Below, one piece after another: positions 1 to 9,602 of a DNA stretch of 64,000 bases (its first letter is position 1; the number at the start of each line of letters is the position of its first letter). The translations under genes were made by a program, and so were the position numbers. The stretch lies in contig JAJZIM010000001.1 in assembly GCA_021810565.1 (NCBI GenBank), positions 1 through 64,000 on the forward strand, read 5' to 3'. This DNA comes from Bacillota bacterium (lineage in GTDB: Bacteria > Bacillota > Sulfobacillia > JAJZIM01). A model generated the notes under the pieces. It saw only the letters and a list, made by a program, of their open reading frames with translations, was not told where the DNA came from and did not search any database.

Positions 1-76
1 TACCGTCTACCCACTTGCACTCGGCAATGTAGTAGTAGGTCTTGCCCCTGACCTTTTTCTTCACCAGGTAGGCCAC
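1..76 (-). CDS. IS1634/IS4-like transposase, N-terminal fragment (runs off left edge)
   Basis: Minus-strand translation from GTG at 76 reads V-AYLVKKKVRGKTYYYIAECKWVDG, typical of the N-terminus of IS1634-type transposases; AGGGGG ribosome binding site upstream. Confidence 0.6.
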   Translation of the reverse strand, partial: MAYLVKKKVRGKTYYYIAECKWVDG

Positions 77-452
77 AGGTATCACCCCCTGCGTTGTTAT
101 GCAGTAGGTATTCGCTGTGGCGGGGGGCAAATCCTGCTCGTACTCCGATAAATATGGGTATTATTTATCCCGTGACGCCCACTAAAATTAGGTAGTAGCA
201 AGGAACGGCTCAACCATGCGGCTCGGAGTACGCTCGAGAGGCTAACTCGGAAACTTCCGCTAGGCTACCTCGTCTGCTGCTGCTCCAAAAAAGCCGGCGG
301 TGACCGACAACTCGGGATCGGCCCGGCCCCGCCCAGACTTTGACCTTGTCCTGGAGCGACCCGGCCTCGTATGCGACAGGACGGGTCAGCTTGTGGTATA
401 ATTAGGCTGTGGTCCTCGGGCCAGCGGCGCACCGGGAGAGGGGGCGAGCGCG

Positions 453-911
453 GTGGACGAAAAGTATGCGAGCTACCTGGAAGGCTGGCGGGAACGCCAC
501 CACCGCGCCGAGGTGGCGGCGGCCCGCAGAAGACGCCGGGGAAGGCTTTTGGCCCGGCGGTGTGCCGCTGTGTTGGCGGCTGAATACGGGGCGCGACGGG
601 TGTGGCTGTTCGGCTCCCTGACCACGGGCCGGGTGGGGTCCCGCTCGGACATCGACTTGCTGGTGGAAGGAGCGCGGCCGGAGGACTTCTTGCGGGCCTT
701 GGCCCGTTGTGATCAGGTGACGGGGGGGGTCCCGTTGGATCTGGTGGATGCGGCGGAGTGCCGCGAGGACTTCTTGCGGTTGGTGCGGGACAAGGGGGTG
801 CTGCTGCTTGACGAAGGAAAACTACTGGGGTCTGGTCGCGGAACTGGCCAGCATCGACTCGGCTCTGGAAGAGATACAAGAAGAATTGGCGGCGGCGGCG
901 AACCGGATTGA
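453..911 (+). CDS. MNT-type nucleotidyltransferase domain protein (antitoxin-like)
   Basis: GTG start; GS-x(10)-DxD motif in 'LFGSLTTGRVGSRSDIDLLV'. The 3' end overlaps the following HEPN ORF by about 100 nt. Confidence 0.8.
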   Translation: MDEKYASYLEGWRERHHRAEVAAARRRRRGRLLARRCAAVLAAEYGARRVWLFGSLTTGRVGSRSDIDLLVEGARPEDFLRALARCDQVTGGVPLDLVDAAECREDFLRLVRDKGVLLLDEGKLLGSGRGTGQHRLGSGRDTRRIGGGGEPD

Positions 912-1329
912 TCCGCGGAACCCGGACATTGATCTGGTGAAATCCCTGGCCTTGACCCTGCATCACTTGTACACGGGGATCGAAGATGCCTTGCTTAGGA
1001 TCGCGGAGGTAGTGGATGGGGGCAAGCCGAGCGGTGAGAATTGGCCCTTCAGCCTGCCGCGCCAGATGGCCGGGGGGATCGAAGGCTTGCGCCCGCCGGT
1101 ATTGCGGCGGGAGACCCTGGAGTTTTTGGACCAGCTGCGCGGCTTCCGCCATCTGGTGCGCCACGCCTATCAACGGCACTACGAGTGGAGGAGGATAGCC
1201 GAGAATGTGCAGGCCGCCATGCAGGGCTGGCCACTGTTCCGGGAAGACCTGCGCGAATTTCAAGCCTTCCTGCAGCTGATGCTGCACGGCCTCAAGGGGG
1301 GACGGCGCAGAAGATCCCCTGAGGCTTGA
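808..1329 (+). CDS. HEPN/HepT-like protein (putative toxin partner)
   Basis: ORF 748..1329; likely TTG start at 808 ('LTKENYWGLVAELAS'). Contains RX4H-type motif 'FRHLVRHAY'; adjacent to MNT gene. Confidence 0.7.
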   Translation: MTKENYWGLVAELASIDSALEEIQEELAAAANRIDPRNPDIDLVKSLALTLHHLYTGIEDALLRIAEVVDGGKPSGENWPFSLPRQMAGGIEGLRPPVLRRETLEFLDQLRGFRHLVRHAYQRHYEWRRIAENVQAAMQGWPLFREDLREFQAFLQLMLHGLKGGRRRRSPEA

Positions 1330-1721
1330 AATGGGATGCCCCGTTACGGCGGGATGTTTCCGGGAGAAATCATGGGGCAACCGTCCGGGGCGTTGGGGAC
1401 CTGCCGCCCGAAGGAACCAGGGAACGGTGCAGCATCCGACTGACCAAGGGCACACCGGAGCAGGAGGCTCTGTCCGTCCGACTTGGTCTGTCGCCGTCCG
1501 AACCGGCTAGCCGATAGGTACTACATCGATGCAGACGCCCAAGCCGCATGGTGGGGGGCTTTTCTCGCTGTTGACCAGCCTATCTGCGAAATTCCCGTCA
1601 GGGTGGGGAACCGAGTAGCCGTCGCCGGCCGATCACCGCCTGATCATGCCGAGGGCCACCGCGTCGCACCGCCGGAGTGGGGCCGGGCGGGCGACGCCCA
1701 GTCGGCGTGGGTCAGACGGCT

Positions 1722-1751
1722 TTGCGGGATCGCCGCCTTTCAGGCTATAAT
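1722..1751 (+). promoter_or_regulatory. putative sigma-A promoter of murJ (TTGCGG-N18-TATAAT)
   Basis: TTGCGG 1722-1727 and TATAAT 1746-1751, about 35 bp upstream of TTG start at 1786. Confidence 0.55.
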
Positions 1752-1785
1752 AGGGCGGTATCGCAAGGCCGAGAGGGGGGGTCTT

Positions 1786-3330
1786 TTGTCCAGCATCCGC
1801 CTGGCCCAGGCCGCCGGCATCGTGGGCGTCACCATGCTGCTATCCCGGATCCTGGGTTTTTTGCGCAACTCCATCATCGCCGCCCAGTTCGGTCAGACCC
1901 GGCTGGTGGACATGTACAACGCCGCCTACTTCCTGCCGGACGCCCTCTACCTGATCCTCATCGGGGGGGCGGTGAGCTCCGCCTTCATCCCCGTGCTGGC
2001 CGGCTACCTGGCCCGCGGCCAGCGCGAGGAGGTGTGGGAAGTATCCAGCATCGCCTTCAACCTGGTGCTGGTGGTCATGAGCGCCGTGGTGCTGGTGGGG
2101 CTGGTGGCCGCCCCCCTTCTCGTGCATCTCCTCACCCCCGGCTTCGACCCCGACGAGGCCGCCTTCACCGCTTTTCTGGTGCGGGTGATGCTGGTGGCCA
2201 TGCTCTTCAACTCCCTGAACGGGGTGCTCTACGGCGTCGAATACGCCCACAACTACTTTTGGGCCACCGGCATCGGCCCCCTCTTCTACAACCTGGCCAT
2301 CATCGGTCTGGGCTTGGGACTGGCCGGCGTATGGGGTATCGTCGGCTTCGCCTACGGCGTGCTGGCCGGCTCCTTCCTCAACTTCCTGGTCCAGCTTTGG
2401 GGCATCCGGCACCTGCACCCCCGCTTCAAATGGAGCCTGAACTGGCGCCATCCCGGAGTGCGGCGGGTGGGCACGCTGATGATACCCATCGTGCTCAGCG
2501 CCGCCGTGTGGCAAGTAAACCTTCTGGTGAACCAGCCGCTTTTGGGATCGTTCCTGGCCCGAGGCAGCATCAACGCCCTGTCCATCTCCAGCCGGATCAT
2601 GCTGCTGCCCGTCAGCTTCGCCACCTCTTTGGCCATCCCCCTCCTGCCGGCCCTCTCCGGCCACCTGGCCCGGGATGACCGGCAGCGTTTCCGCGGCCAC
2701 ATCTCCAGCTCCCTGGGCGCGGTGATCTTCGTGACCCTGCCCGCCTCCGTGGGGCTGGTCGTCCTGGCGCGGCCCATCATCAGCCTTCTGTTCCAACACG
2801 GCCAATTCACCCCCCACGCCACCTACGTCACCTCCCAGGCGCTCTTGTTCTACGCCGTGGGGATCCTGGCCTACTCCTGCCTGGAGATCCTGTACCGCGC
2901 CTTCTACGCCCTCCAGGACACCGTGACCCCCCTCAAGATCGGCATCTGGTACGTGGCGGTGGGGATGGTCTTGAACCTGGTCCTGGTGCGCTACCTGAAC
3001 TACCGGGGGCTGGCTCTGGCCTACTCCCTGGCCGGCTTCTTCAACCTGGCCCTGGTGTGGATGGCCCTGCGCCGCCGGCTGGGACCGGTGGGCGGCCGCA
3101 ACCTTGCCTCCAACGCCGCCCGCACCCTGGTGGCCGCAGCGCTGATGGGCGTGGTGGTAGCCGGTTTCCGCACCTGGCTGGAGACCCTGCCCTGGCCGGC
3201 CGGCTTGGCGGGACAAGCCCTGGAGGTGGTCCTGGAGATCGGCCTGGGGGCGGCCAGCTTCACCCTCTACGCCTGGCTTTTGCGCACCCCGGAGCTCGTA
3301 CTGGTGTTCTCCCGCCTGCGCCGATCGTAA
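1786..3330 (+). CDS. murJ: MurJ/MviN lipid II flippase
   Basis: Multi-TM protein, 'GIVGVTMLLSRILGFLRNSIIAAQFG...DMYNAAYFLPDALYLILIGGAVSSAFIPVL'; TTG start at 1786 preceded by GAGAGGGGGG. Confidence 0.92.
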   Translation: MSSIRLAQAAGIVGVTMLLSRILGFLRNSIIAAQFGQTRLVDMYNAAYFLPDALYLILIGGAVSSAFIPVLAGYLARGQREEVWEVSSIAFNLVLVVMSAVVLVGLVAAPLLVHLLTPGFDPDEAAFTAFLVRVMLVAMLFNSLNGVLYGVEYAHNYFWATGIGPLFYNLAIIGLGLGLAGVWGIVGFAYGVLAGSFLNFLVQLWGIRHLHPRFKWSLNWRHPGVRRVGTLMIPIVLSAAVWQVNLLVNQPLLGSFLARGSINALSISSRIMLLPVSFATSLAIPLLPALSGHLARDDRQRFRGHISSSLGAVIFVTLPASVGLVVLARPIISLLFQHGQFTPHATYVTSQALLFYAVGILAYSCLEILYRAFYALQDTVTPLKIGIWYVAVGMVLNLVLVRYLNYRGLALAYSLAGFFNLALVWMALRRRLGPVGGRNLASNAARTLVAAALMGVVVAGFRTWLETLPWPAGLAGQALEVVLEIGLGAASFTLYAWLLRTPELVLVFSRLRRS

Positions 3331-3389
3331 TCAATCTGCAATGAAACGGTGTTATGCTGACGGGAAAGGTCGGAGAAAGGTTGAGGTCC

Positions 3390-4061
3390 ATGCGCATCCT
3401 GCTGGTGGAGGACGACCTCCGCATCGCCACCTTGGTGCAAAAAGGCCTGGAGGCGGAACACCTGGCGGTGGAGACGGCCAATAACGGTCCGGACGCCCTG
3501 CGGCTGTGTCGGGACACCCCTCCCGACCTGATGATCCTGGACGTGATGCTGCCCGGCATGAGCGGGCTGGAAGTCTGTCGCACCCTGCGGGAGGAGGGCA
3601 TCGGCGTGCCGGTGCTCATGCTCACCGCCCGCGACGCCTTGGAGGACAAGCTGGCCGGTTTCCGCTGCGGCGCGGACGACTACCTGACCAAACCCTTCGC
3701 CTTCGCCGAGCTTTTGGCCCGGGTCCGGGCCCTGTTGCGCCGCGGCAGCGCCGCGCCGGCGGCGGATCGGCTGCAGGTGGACGACCTGGTCCTGGACCGC
3801 AACACCCTGGAGGTAAGCCGGGCCGGGCGCCCCATCGAGTTGACCCACAAGGAGTTCGTACTCCTGGAGTTCCTCATGCGCCACGTCAACCAGGCCCTGA
3901 GCCGGGCGGTGATCCTCGAACACGTCTGGGACTACAACTTCGACTCCTTCACCAACGTGGTGGACGTGACCATCCGCCGCCTGCGCCAGAAGATAGACGA
4001 CCCCTTCCCCCACAAGTTGATCCAGACCATCCGAGGCATCGGCTACCGGATCCGGGCCTAG
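3390..4061 (+). CDS. OmpR/PhoB-family response regulator
   Basis: REC domain 'MRILLVEDDLRIATL...DLMILDVMLPGMSG...LTARDA...KPFAFAELLARVRALLRR' plus winged-helix C-terminus. Confidence 0.93.
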   Translation: MRILLVEDDLRIATLVQKGLEAEHLAVETANNGPDALRLCRDTPPDLMILDVMLPGMSGLEVCRTLREEGIGVPVLMLTARDALEDKLAGFRCGADDYLTKPFAFAELLARVRALLRRGSAAPAADRLQVDDLVLDRNTLEVSRAGRPIELTHKEFVLLEFLMRHVNQALSRAVILEHVWDYNFDSFTNVVDVTIRRLRQKIDDPFPHKLIQTIRGIGYRIRA

Positions 4062-4361
4062 CCGGGCCGGGGCAGCCGGGAGCGCCCCCGTTGCGGCAGC
4101 GTTCAGTCGGCAAGCAAAGCCCCGGGAGACGTCGAATACCCTCCGGGAAGCGCTGGCCGGCCCGCGACGCCCCGGCGTCCTCCCGTGCCGGCACAGGAAG
4201 GTGAGGCCGTTGCAACTGGCAGATCACGGATGGGGACCGGCTGGCGCCACCGCAGAACCCTATGGCTGGGCGGCGGTCGGAAGGCCTGGCTTGGCTTGCC
4301 ACGCAGCCCTCCTTCGTCGCGCCCCCGGGCAGGAGCTGCCGCCCGGCGGACGCCCCCGCGC

Positions 4362-5669
4362 ATGAGGCTCTTGCGGCGCCCTACCCCCGCCGAGCCGGAG
4401 CGCCCCCTGCTCAACCGCATCCGCTGGGGGCTGACGGCCTGGTATCTGGCCCTTTTGCTTTGCATCCTGGCGGTGCTGGGCGCCGCCACCTACTTCTCCT
4501 TGCAGCGGCGTCTGTTGGCGGACCTGTCGGAACGCCTGGAGGTCAAGGCCCGCCAGGAGGCCGTCTCCCCCGGCGTGCAGCGGATGCTCCTGGAGGGAAC
4601 CCACCAGCCGCCCCAGTACGAGCACGAGCTGCGGGAGAACCTGCTCACCTATGTGGTCAACCCCGCGGGCAAGACGGTGTCCAGCGATCTGCCGCTGCCC
4701 TACCTGCCCGTGCGCTCCGCCGTGCACGCGGCCCTGGCCGGGCGTAGCGATTTTCGCCTGATCACCCCGCCCGACGCCCAGGGTCACTATGCCGTCTTCA
4801 CCCAACCGGTGCGCCGCGACGGCCGCATCATCGGCGCCGTACAGGTGGCCGGCAGCACCAACTCCGACGAGCACGCCCTGGGCGACCTGTTGGAGATATT
4901 TCTTTTGGTGGGCGCCACCAGCGTGATCCTGGCCATGCCGGCGGGCATGTTCCTGGCCGGTCGCGCGCTGTCCCCCATCCGCCAATCCCTGGCCCGGCAG
5001 CGGGATTTCGTGGCCGACGCCTCCCATGAGCTGCGCACCCCCCTGACCATCCTGCAGGCCGGCACCGAATTGGCCTTGCAGTCGCAAGATCCGGCGGAGT
5101 ACCGCGAGACCCTGGAGCACAACCTGCGCCAGGCCCAGCACATGGCCCGCCTGGTGGCCGACCTGTCCACCCTGGCCCGCTCCGACTCGGGGCAGGTGAT
5201 CCTGGAAGAAGCCCAACTGGATCTGGTGCCCCTGTTGCAGGAAACCTTGAACCAGGTGCGTCCCCTGGCGGACACCAAAGAAATCATCCTCAGCCACCGC
5301 TGGAGCGCCTCCCTGCCCGTGCACGGCGACCGGCAGCGGCTGGGCCAGCTCTTCCTGATCCTTTTGGACAATGCCATCAAGTACACCCCGGCGGGGGGCA
5401 AGGTGACGGTGTCCGCCGCGGCACTCCGCAAGAGCATCGCCCGCGTCACCGTGTCGGACACCGGCATCGGCATCCCCGCCCAGGACCTGCCACTGATCTT
5501 CGAGCGCTTCTACCGGGTGGACAAGGCCCGCTCCCGGGAAGAGGGGGGCACGGGGCTGGGTCTGTCCATCGCGCGGTGGATCGCCCGCGCCCACGGCGGG
5601 GAGATAACGGCGGTCAGCACCGAGGGCCAAGGCTCCACTTTCACCGTGCAGTTGCCCTTGACCAAATGA
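4362..5669 (+). CDS. sensor histidine kinase
   Basis: Two TM segments, H-box 'FVADASHELRTPLTIL', N-box 'LDNAIKYTP', G-boxes 'DTGIGIP...GGTGLGLSIA'; follows the response regulator. Confidence 0.93.
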   Translation: MRLLRRPTPAEPERPLLNRIRWGLTAWYLALLLCILAVLGAATYFSLQRRLLADLSERLEVKARQEAVSPGVQRMLLEGTHQPPQYEHELRENLLTYVVNPAGKTVSSDLPLPYLPVRSAVHAALAGRSDFRLITPPDAQGHYAVFTQPVRRDGRIIGAVQVAGSTNSDEHALGDLLEIFLLVGATSVILAMPAGMFLAGRALSPIRQSLARQRDFVADASHELRTPLTILQAGTELALQSQDPAEYRETLEHNLRQAQHMARLVADLSTLARSDSGQVILEEAQLDLVPLLQETLNQVRPLADTKEIILSHRWSASLPVHGDRQRLGQLFLILLDNAIKYTPAGGKVTVSAAALRKSIARVTVSDTGIGIPAQDLPLIFERFYRVDKARSREEGGTGLGLSIARWIARAHGGEITAVSTEGQGSTFTVQLPLTK

Positions 5670-6083
5670 CGCCGACCAAGCTCCCGCTGCGCAGCGCGGC
5701 TGGGCGCCCGCGGAGGTTTCCTAAGCAGCGCCGGCCCAAGGCCGTGGAAACCCGTGCTTCCGGGGCTTCGCCGGCATCGGAGCCCGCTGCCCAATCTTCG
5801 TTTGCTTCTCCACTGCCTGGAGGTCTCCCCATCCCAACGCAGCCGGCGCATCCGTCGGCTAAAACCGTATAGGGGCAGGTGGGAGGCTCCCCGAGAACCT
5901 GGAAGCCCCCGGGGCACGTTCTTGAAAGCGCATGGGAGGCATGATATCCTCGTGCCATAGGATAGGAACAGCACGCCGACCGGAACACCGCAGGCAAGAG
6001 CCGGCGCAACATCCCCTGCCCGCAAGTGGATCGGTCCCCGTTGCCCCGGGGCCGAAGCACCCGCTCAAAGAGAGGTGAGCCCC

Positions 6084-6467
6084 GTGCCATCGGAAGATGC
6101 CGGCATCGAACGCCTGGTGGCCGCCTGGAAGAGCAGGCGAGGCTACCGTGCCCAAGAGTTACGGGAAGAGGCACGCAGACTGGCCCGCGGCTTCTATGCC
6201 GCAGGGGCCTTGCAGGTCATCTTGTTCGGGTCGGTGGCCAAGGGCAACGTCGGTAGCAGCAGCGACCTGGATCTGGTGGTGGTGGCCCCGCTGGCTCGCT
6301 CAGAGCCTTTCAGCCGGCGCTTCCAAGACGTCTTGGAACAGTTGCATCCCACGGTGCCGGTGGATCTTTGGGTCTATACCCCCGGAGAATGGGAGGAAGT
6401 CAAGGACTCGCGTTGGTTCCTGCGGGAAGAGGTGCGCAAGAAGGGGGTAATCTTGGATGCCCGATGA
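6084..6467 (+). CDS. MNT-type nucleotidyltransferase domain protein
   Basis: 'VILFGSVAKGNVGSSSDLDLVVV' GSx10DxD motif; likely GTG start at 6084 (ORF opens at 6075). Confidence 0.85.
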   Translation: MPSEDAGIERLVAAWKSRRGYRAQELREEARRLARGFYAAGALQVILFGSVAKGNVGSSSDLDLVVVAPLARSEPFSRRFQDVLEQLHPTVPVDLWVYTPGEWEEVKDSRWFLREEVRKKGVILDAR

Positions 6468-6906
6468 CCTGAACGACGGCTTGCGATGGGTGGAACAGGC
6501 TGCCTGCGACTTGGCTGAGGCCCAGGATCTACGGCACAAGTACCCGCGCACCGCCTGCTTCTACGCCCAGCAGGCCGCGGAAAAAGCCTCGCAAGGCGTC
6601 CTGTTGGGCCTGGGCTTGGCCGTGCCGAGAACTCATTCCGTGGAGGAGCTTTATGACCGCCTGCCCGAGCTGCACCAGGCTCTTGGTTCAAGAAACGAAG
6701 CCATGCGGCTAGACCGCTACTACGTGCAAACCAGGTATCCCGATTCGCTGCCCGGATCCGTACCCAGCAAGCACTTCACGTCCGAAGACGCCGCCCAGGC
6801 GTTGCCCATCGCCTCCCGCATCGTCGGCACCTGCGCCCGCACCCTGGATCGCCTGCAAAAGGCAAGCGACGAGGCAGGCGGGCCGGAGGGAGCATCTGGA
6901 CCGTGA
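6457..6906 (+). CDS. HEPN domain protein
   Basis: 'YPRTACFYAQQAAEKASQGVLLGLGLAVPRTHSVEELY...LDRYYVQTRYPDSLPG', classical HEPN; overlaps MNT gene. Confidence 0.88.
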   Translation: MPDDLNDGLRWVEQAACDLAEAQDLRHKYPRTACFYAQQAAEKASQGVLLGLGLAVPRTHSVEELYDRLPELHQALGSRNEAMRLDRYYVQTRYPDSLPGSVPSKHFTSEDAAQALPIASRIVGTCARTLDRLQKASDEAGGPEGASGP

Positions 6907-7121
6907 CTCGCCGCCTGACGGACTTTGGCCTGCACGCACGATTTGGCGGCGACGCCGGCGCTGGGGTGGGCGGCCGGTCCCGGGCCCCAAAGCGCAAGAC
7001 CCTGCGCAACTTGGTCCGGTCGGCCGCGGGCCATCCGTACGACTTTTCGACCCATCAAGATTGCGTGACTCTGGAGGCCATCGGCCACCACGATGAGGTG
7101 TTGCCATAAGACCCATTCCGC

Positions 7122-9371
7122 CTACAACAGCGCCTCCACCACGTCCCGGTCCATGCGCCGCTGAGCCTCGGCCAGCTTCTCCACCAGAGCCCGGTCCTCG
7201 GCCGCGGCTTTTTTCAATTGGCGGATCAGGTCCAGGGAGCGGCGGAAGGCGGAGACGATATCCCCCTCGTCCATGTTCGCGTGCCGGGTCAGCTCCTCGA
7301 AGGAGTCCCCCTGGCTCCACTTGCGGGCCAGCGGGGAGAGCAGGGGGTTGAAGATGACCCCCTCCACCTGCTCCAGTTCCCGGGCCACGGCCCTGGCCTC
7401 CTTCAGCTCCGGCAGGGCTTTCAGATGCACCAGGTCTCCCCGGCGCGGCTCGAAGTCCACGGCCACCAGCAGGCCGTTCAGGGTATCCGCGTCCAGGCGG
7501 TGCAGCACCCCCCGGAAGACGAACTCCGTCACCAGGATCTCCTGGATGTGGATCTGGGCCGCCACCTCCCCCCGGGGCAGCAGCCGCCCCTGGGCCACAT
7601 AGCCCAGCTCCTCCAGGAAGGCCTTCTTGCGCTCGAACTCCGCCAGGAACTGATCCTCCTCCGGCAGGCGGCGCAGGGAGGCCCTAAGGACGCCGATCTG
7701 GTTGTCCAGGCGGTTCAGATCCCGGCGCACGGCCCGACAGCGCTCCAGTTCCTGGGGAGTGCACTGGCGCTGCGGCTCGGCCAGAGCGGTCTTCAATTGG
7801 TCGATCTCCCCGCGCAGCCGCTGACCGAAGAGGCTGCGGCGGCGTTTTTGCCCCATGTAGCGGTAGCGGCGCTCCTTGTCCTTTAGCTCCCGGCGCTTGC
7901 CCTCCCGGCTCAGGGGACACTCCCAGGTGCCCCAGGCCGAGCACACCCCCTGGCGCAGCTCGGCCTGCTCGTCTTGCACCCGGTCCAAAAGCGCGGTGGT
8001 CTCCTGGTGCTCCCGCCCGTGCAGGAAGGTGGCGAAACTGGCGGTCAGCACCCGGCGGATGTCCTCCGGGCCGTGGCTCTTGATCAGGTTCAAAACGGTG
8101 TTGTAGGAGAGGAAGAACTGGCTGCTCAGGGCCTCGGGTTCGCGGTCCCGGTATTCGGTGAGCTCCTGGGGGTAGCGGGGGTCGGCCAGCACCACGGCGT
8201 AGCCCACGGTGTCGATGCCCCGCCTCCCCGCCCTACCGGACATCTGGGAGAACTCGTGCACTTTAAGGGGCCGGAAACTCTTGCCGTCGAACTTGCGCAG
8301 GGAGTCGAAGCACACGGCCTTCACCGGGAAGTTCAGCCCCACGCTGAAGGTCTCGGTGCAGTAGAGCACCTTCACCAGCTTGCGCCCGTACAGGTCCTCC
8401 ACCAGATCCTTGACCGCCGGCAAAAGGCCTGCGTGGTGCACCCCGATGCCCTTCTCCAAGAGGGAGGCCAGAAAGCGGAAGGAGCGGGTCTCGGCCAGAT
8501 CCTCCCGCTCGGCCAAAAGGCGGCGCACCTCCTCGCGCTCCGCCTTGGTCAGGAAGCTGTGGCGGCGGGCCAGCTCCCGCGCCTTCTCCTCGGTCATGCG
8601 CCGGCTGAAGACGAAGTACAGGCAGGGCAGGTAGCTGTCCTTGATGGCGTCGATGAGGTCCAGGTGGGTGGAGCGCAGCCGGGTGGGCAGCCACTCCCCC
8701 TCCGCGGCGTCCGCCCCCGCCGCCAGGTGGTCCCAGTGGCGGCGCAGGGTGGGCAGGTCGCAAAGGCCGGTCTCTCGGCTGAAGAACAGTTGGCGCAGCG
8801 GCACGGCCCGCCGGTCCTCCCGAATCACCAGCGGCGCCGCGCCGCGCACCGCCGCCATCCAGGCGGCCAGCTGGTCCACGTTGGGGATGGTGGCCGAAAG
8901 GCCCAAAAGCTGCACCCGGGGCGGCAGGAAGATGATGCTCTCCTCCCAGGCCGCCCCCCGCTCCGACCCGATGAAGTGGATCTCGTCGTAGATCACGGAG
9001 TGGATGTCCCGCAAGGACTCGTCCCGCATGATGGCCATGTTGCGCAGGATCTCGGTGGTCATGATGACCACCTCCGCCGTGGCGTTTTGGACCACGTCCC
9101 CGGTGACTATGCCGATGCGTTCCCGCCCGAAGCGCTCGGAGAACTCCCGGAACTTCTGGTTGGACAGGGCCTTGATGGGGGCGGTGTAGATGGCCTTCAT
9201 CCCCCGCTCCAAGGAACGCTCGATGAGGTAGTCGGCCACCACCGTCTTGCCGGTGCCCGTGGGGGCGGCCACCAAAACCGAACGCCCCGCATCCAGGGCG
9301 TCCAAGGCACGACACTGGAAAGGGTCCAGGACCAGGCCGTGAAAAACGCGCTCCGAGAGGGCCGTCTCCAC
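7122..9371 (-). CDS. Ski2-like DEAD/DEAH (DEIH) box RNA helicase
   Basis: Walker A 'APTGTGKTVVADYL', 'VIYDEIHFIG', 'LLGLSATIPN', 'QMSGRAGRRGID'; long C-terminal extension. Confidence 0.93.
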   Translation of the reverse strand: METALSERVFHGLVLDPFQCRALDALDAGRSVLVAAPTGTGKTVVADYLIERSLERGMKAIYTAPIKALSNQKFREFSERFGRERIGIVTGDVVQNATAEVVIMTTEILRNMAIMRDESLRDIHSVIYDEIHFIGSERGAAWEESIIFLPPRVQLLGLSATIPNVDQLAAWMAAVRGAAPLVIREDRRAVPLRQLFFSRETGLCDLPTLRRHWDHLAAGADAAEGEWLPTRLRSTHLDLIDAIKDSYLPCLYFVFSRRMTEEKARELARRHSFLTKAEREEVRRLLAEREDLAETRSFRFLASLLEKGIGVHHAGLLPAVKDLVEDLYGRKLVKVLYCTETFSVGLNFPVKAVCFDSLRKFDGKSFRPLKVHEFSQMSGRAGRRGIDTVGYAVVLADPRYPQELTEYRDREPEALSSQFFLSYNTVLNLIKSHGPEDIRRVLTASFATFLHGREHQETTALLDRVQDEQAELRQGVCSAWGTWECPLSREGKRRELKDKERRYRYMGQKRRRSLFGQRLRGEIDQLKTALAEPQRQCTPQELERCRAVRRDLNRLDNQIGVLRASLRRLPEEDQFLAEFERKKAFLEELGYVAQGRLLPRGEVAAQIHIQEILVTEFVFRGVLHRLDADTLNGLLVAVDFEPRRGDLVHLKALPELKEARAVARELEQVEGVIFNPLLSPLARKWSQGDSFEELTRHANMDEGDIVSAFRRSLDLIRQLKKAAAEDRALVEKLAEAQRRMDRDVVEALL

Positions 9372-9564
9372 CCGCTCACCTCCGTCTTTTCCCCAGGATA
9401 CCCCGCGGGTGGACGCGTGTCAAGCAAAGGGGCCGATGATCGGCTTCCGCGGCGTTTTTGGACCTTTAGGGCCGATTGGAGCAGGATATCGGCCGCGATC
9501 CCCATGCCCCGCCGCCGCACGGGATTTCACGTAGCCGTCCATGCCGCAGGAATCGGTAGCGGAT

Positions 9565-9584
9565 TCTCGATAAGGAATTCGAGA
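9565..9584 (+). promoter_or_regulatory. GGA-loop hairpin in flgK leader (putative CsrA site)
   Basis: TCTCGA-TAAGGAAT-TCGAGA, 6-bp stem and AAGGA loop, 19 bp upstream of flgK start. Confidence 0.5.
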
Positions 9585-9602
9585 GCATGCGCAGGAGGAG
9601 GC

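Noticed and set aside
1840-3216. 458-aa minus-strand ORF antisense to murJ
   Set aside because: Low-complexity G/H/Q/V-rich shadow ORF from GC-rich codon usage; murJ frame is convincingly coding.
4260-5630. 456-aa minus-strand ORF antisense to the histidine kinase
   Set aside because: Shadow ORF; no recognisable domain and the opposite strand encodes a full HK.
3390-5669. Two-component system as the PhoP/PhoR controlling the TTAA arrays
   Set aside because: About 40 kb away, no TTAA array nearby and no specific PhoR feature; sequence alone cannot assign it.
7974-9602. N-terminal extension of the 1136-aa + ORF containing FlgK
   Set aside because: Antisense to the helicase and compositionally biased; FlgK starts at 9603 with a clear RBS.
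9372-9602. GGCCGATGATC and GATATC segments upstream of flgK as a sigma-28 promoter
   Set aside because: No TAAA-type -35 at the proper spacing, unlike the clear promoter at 12379.
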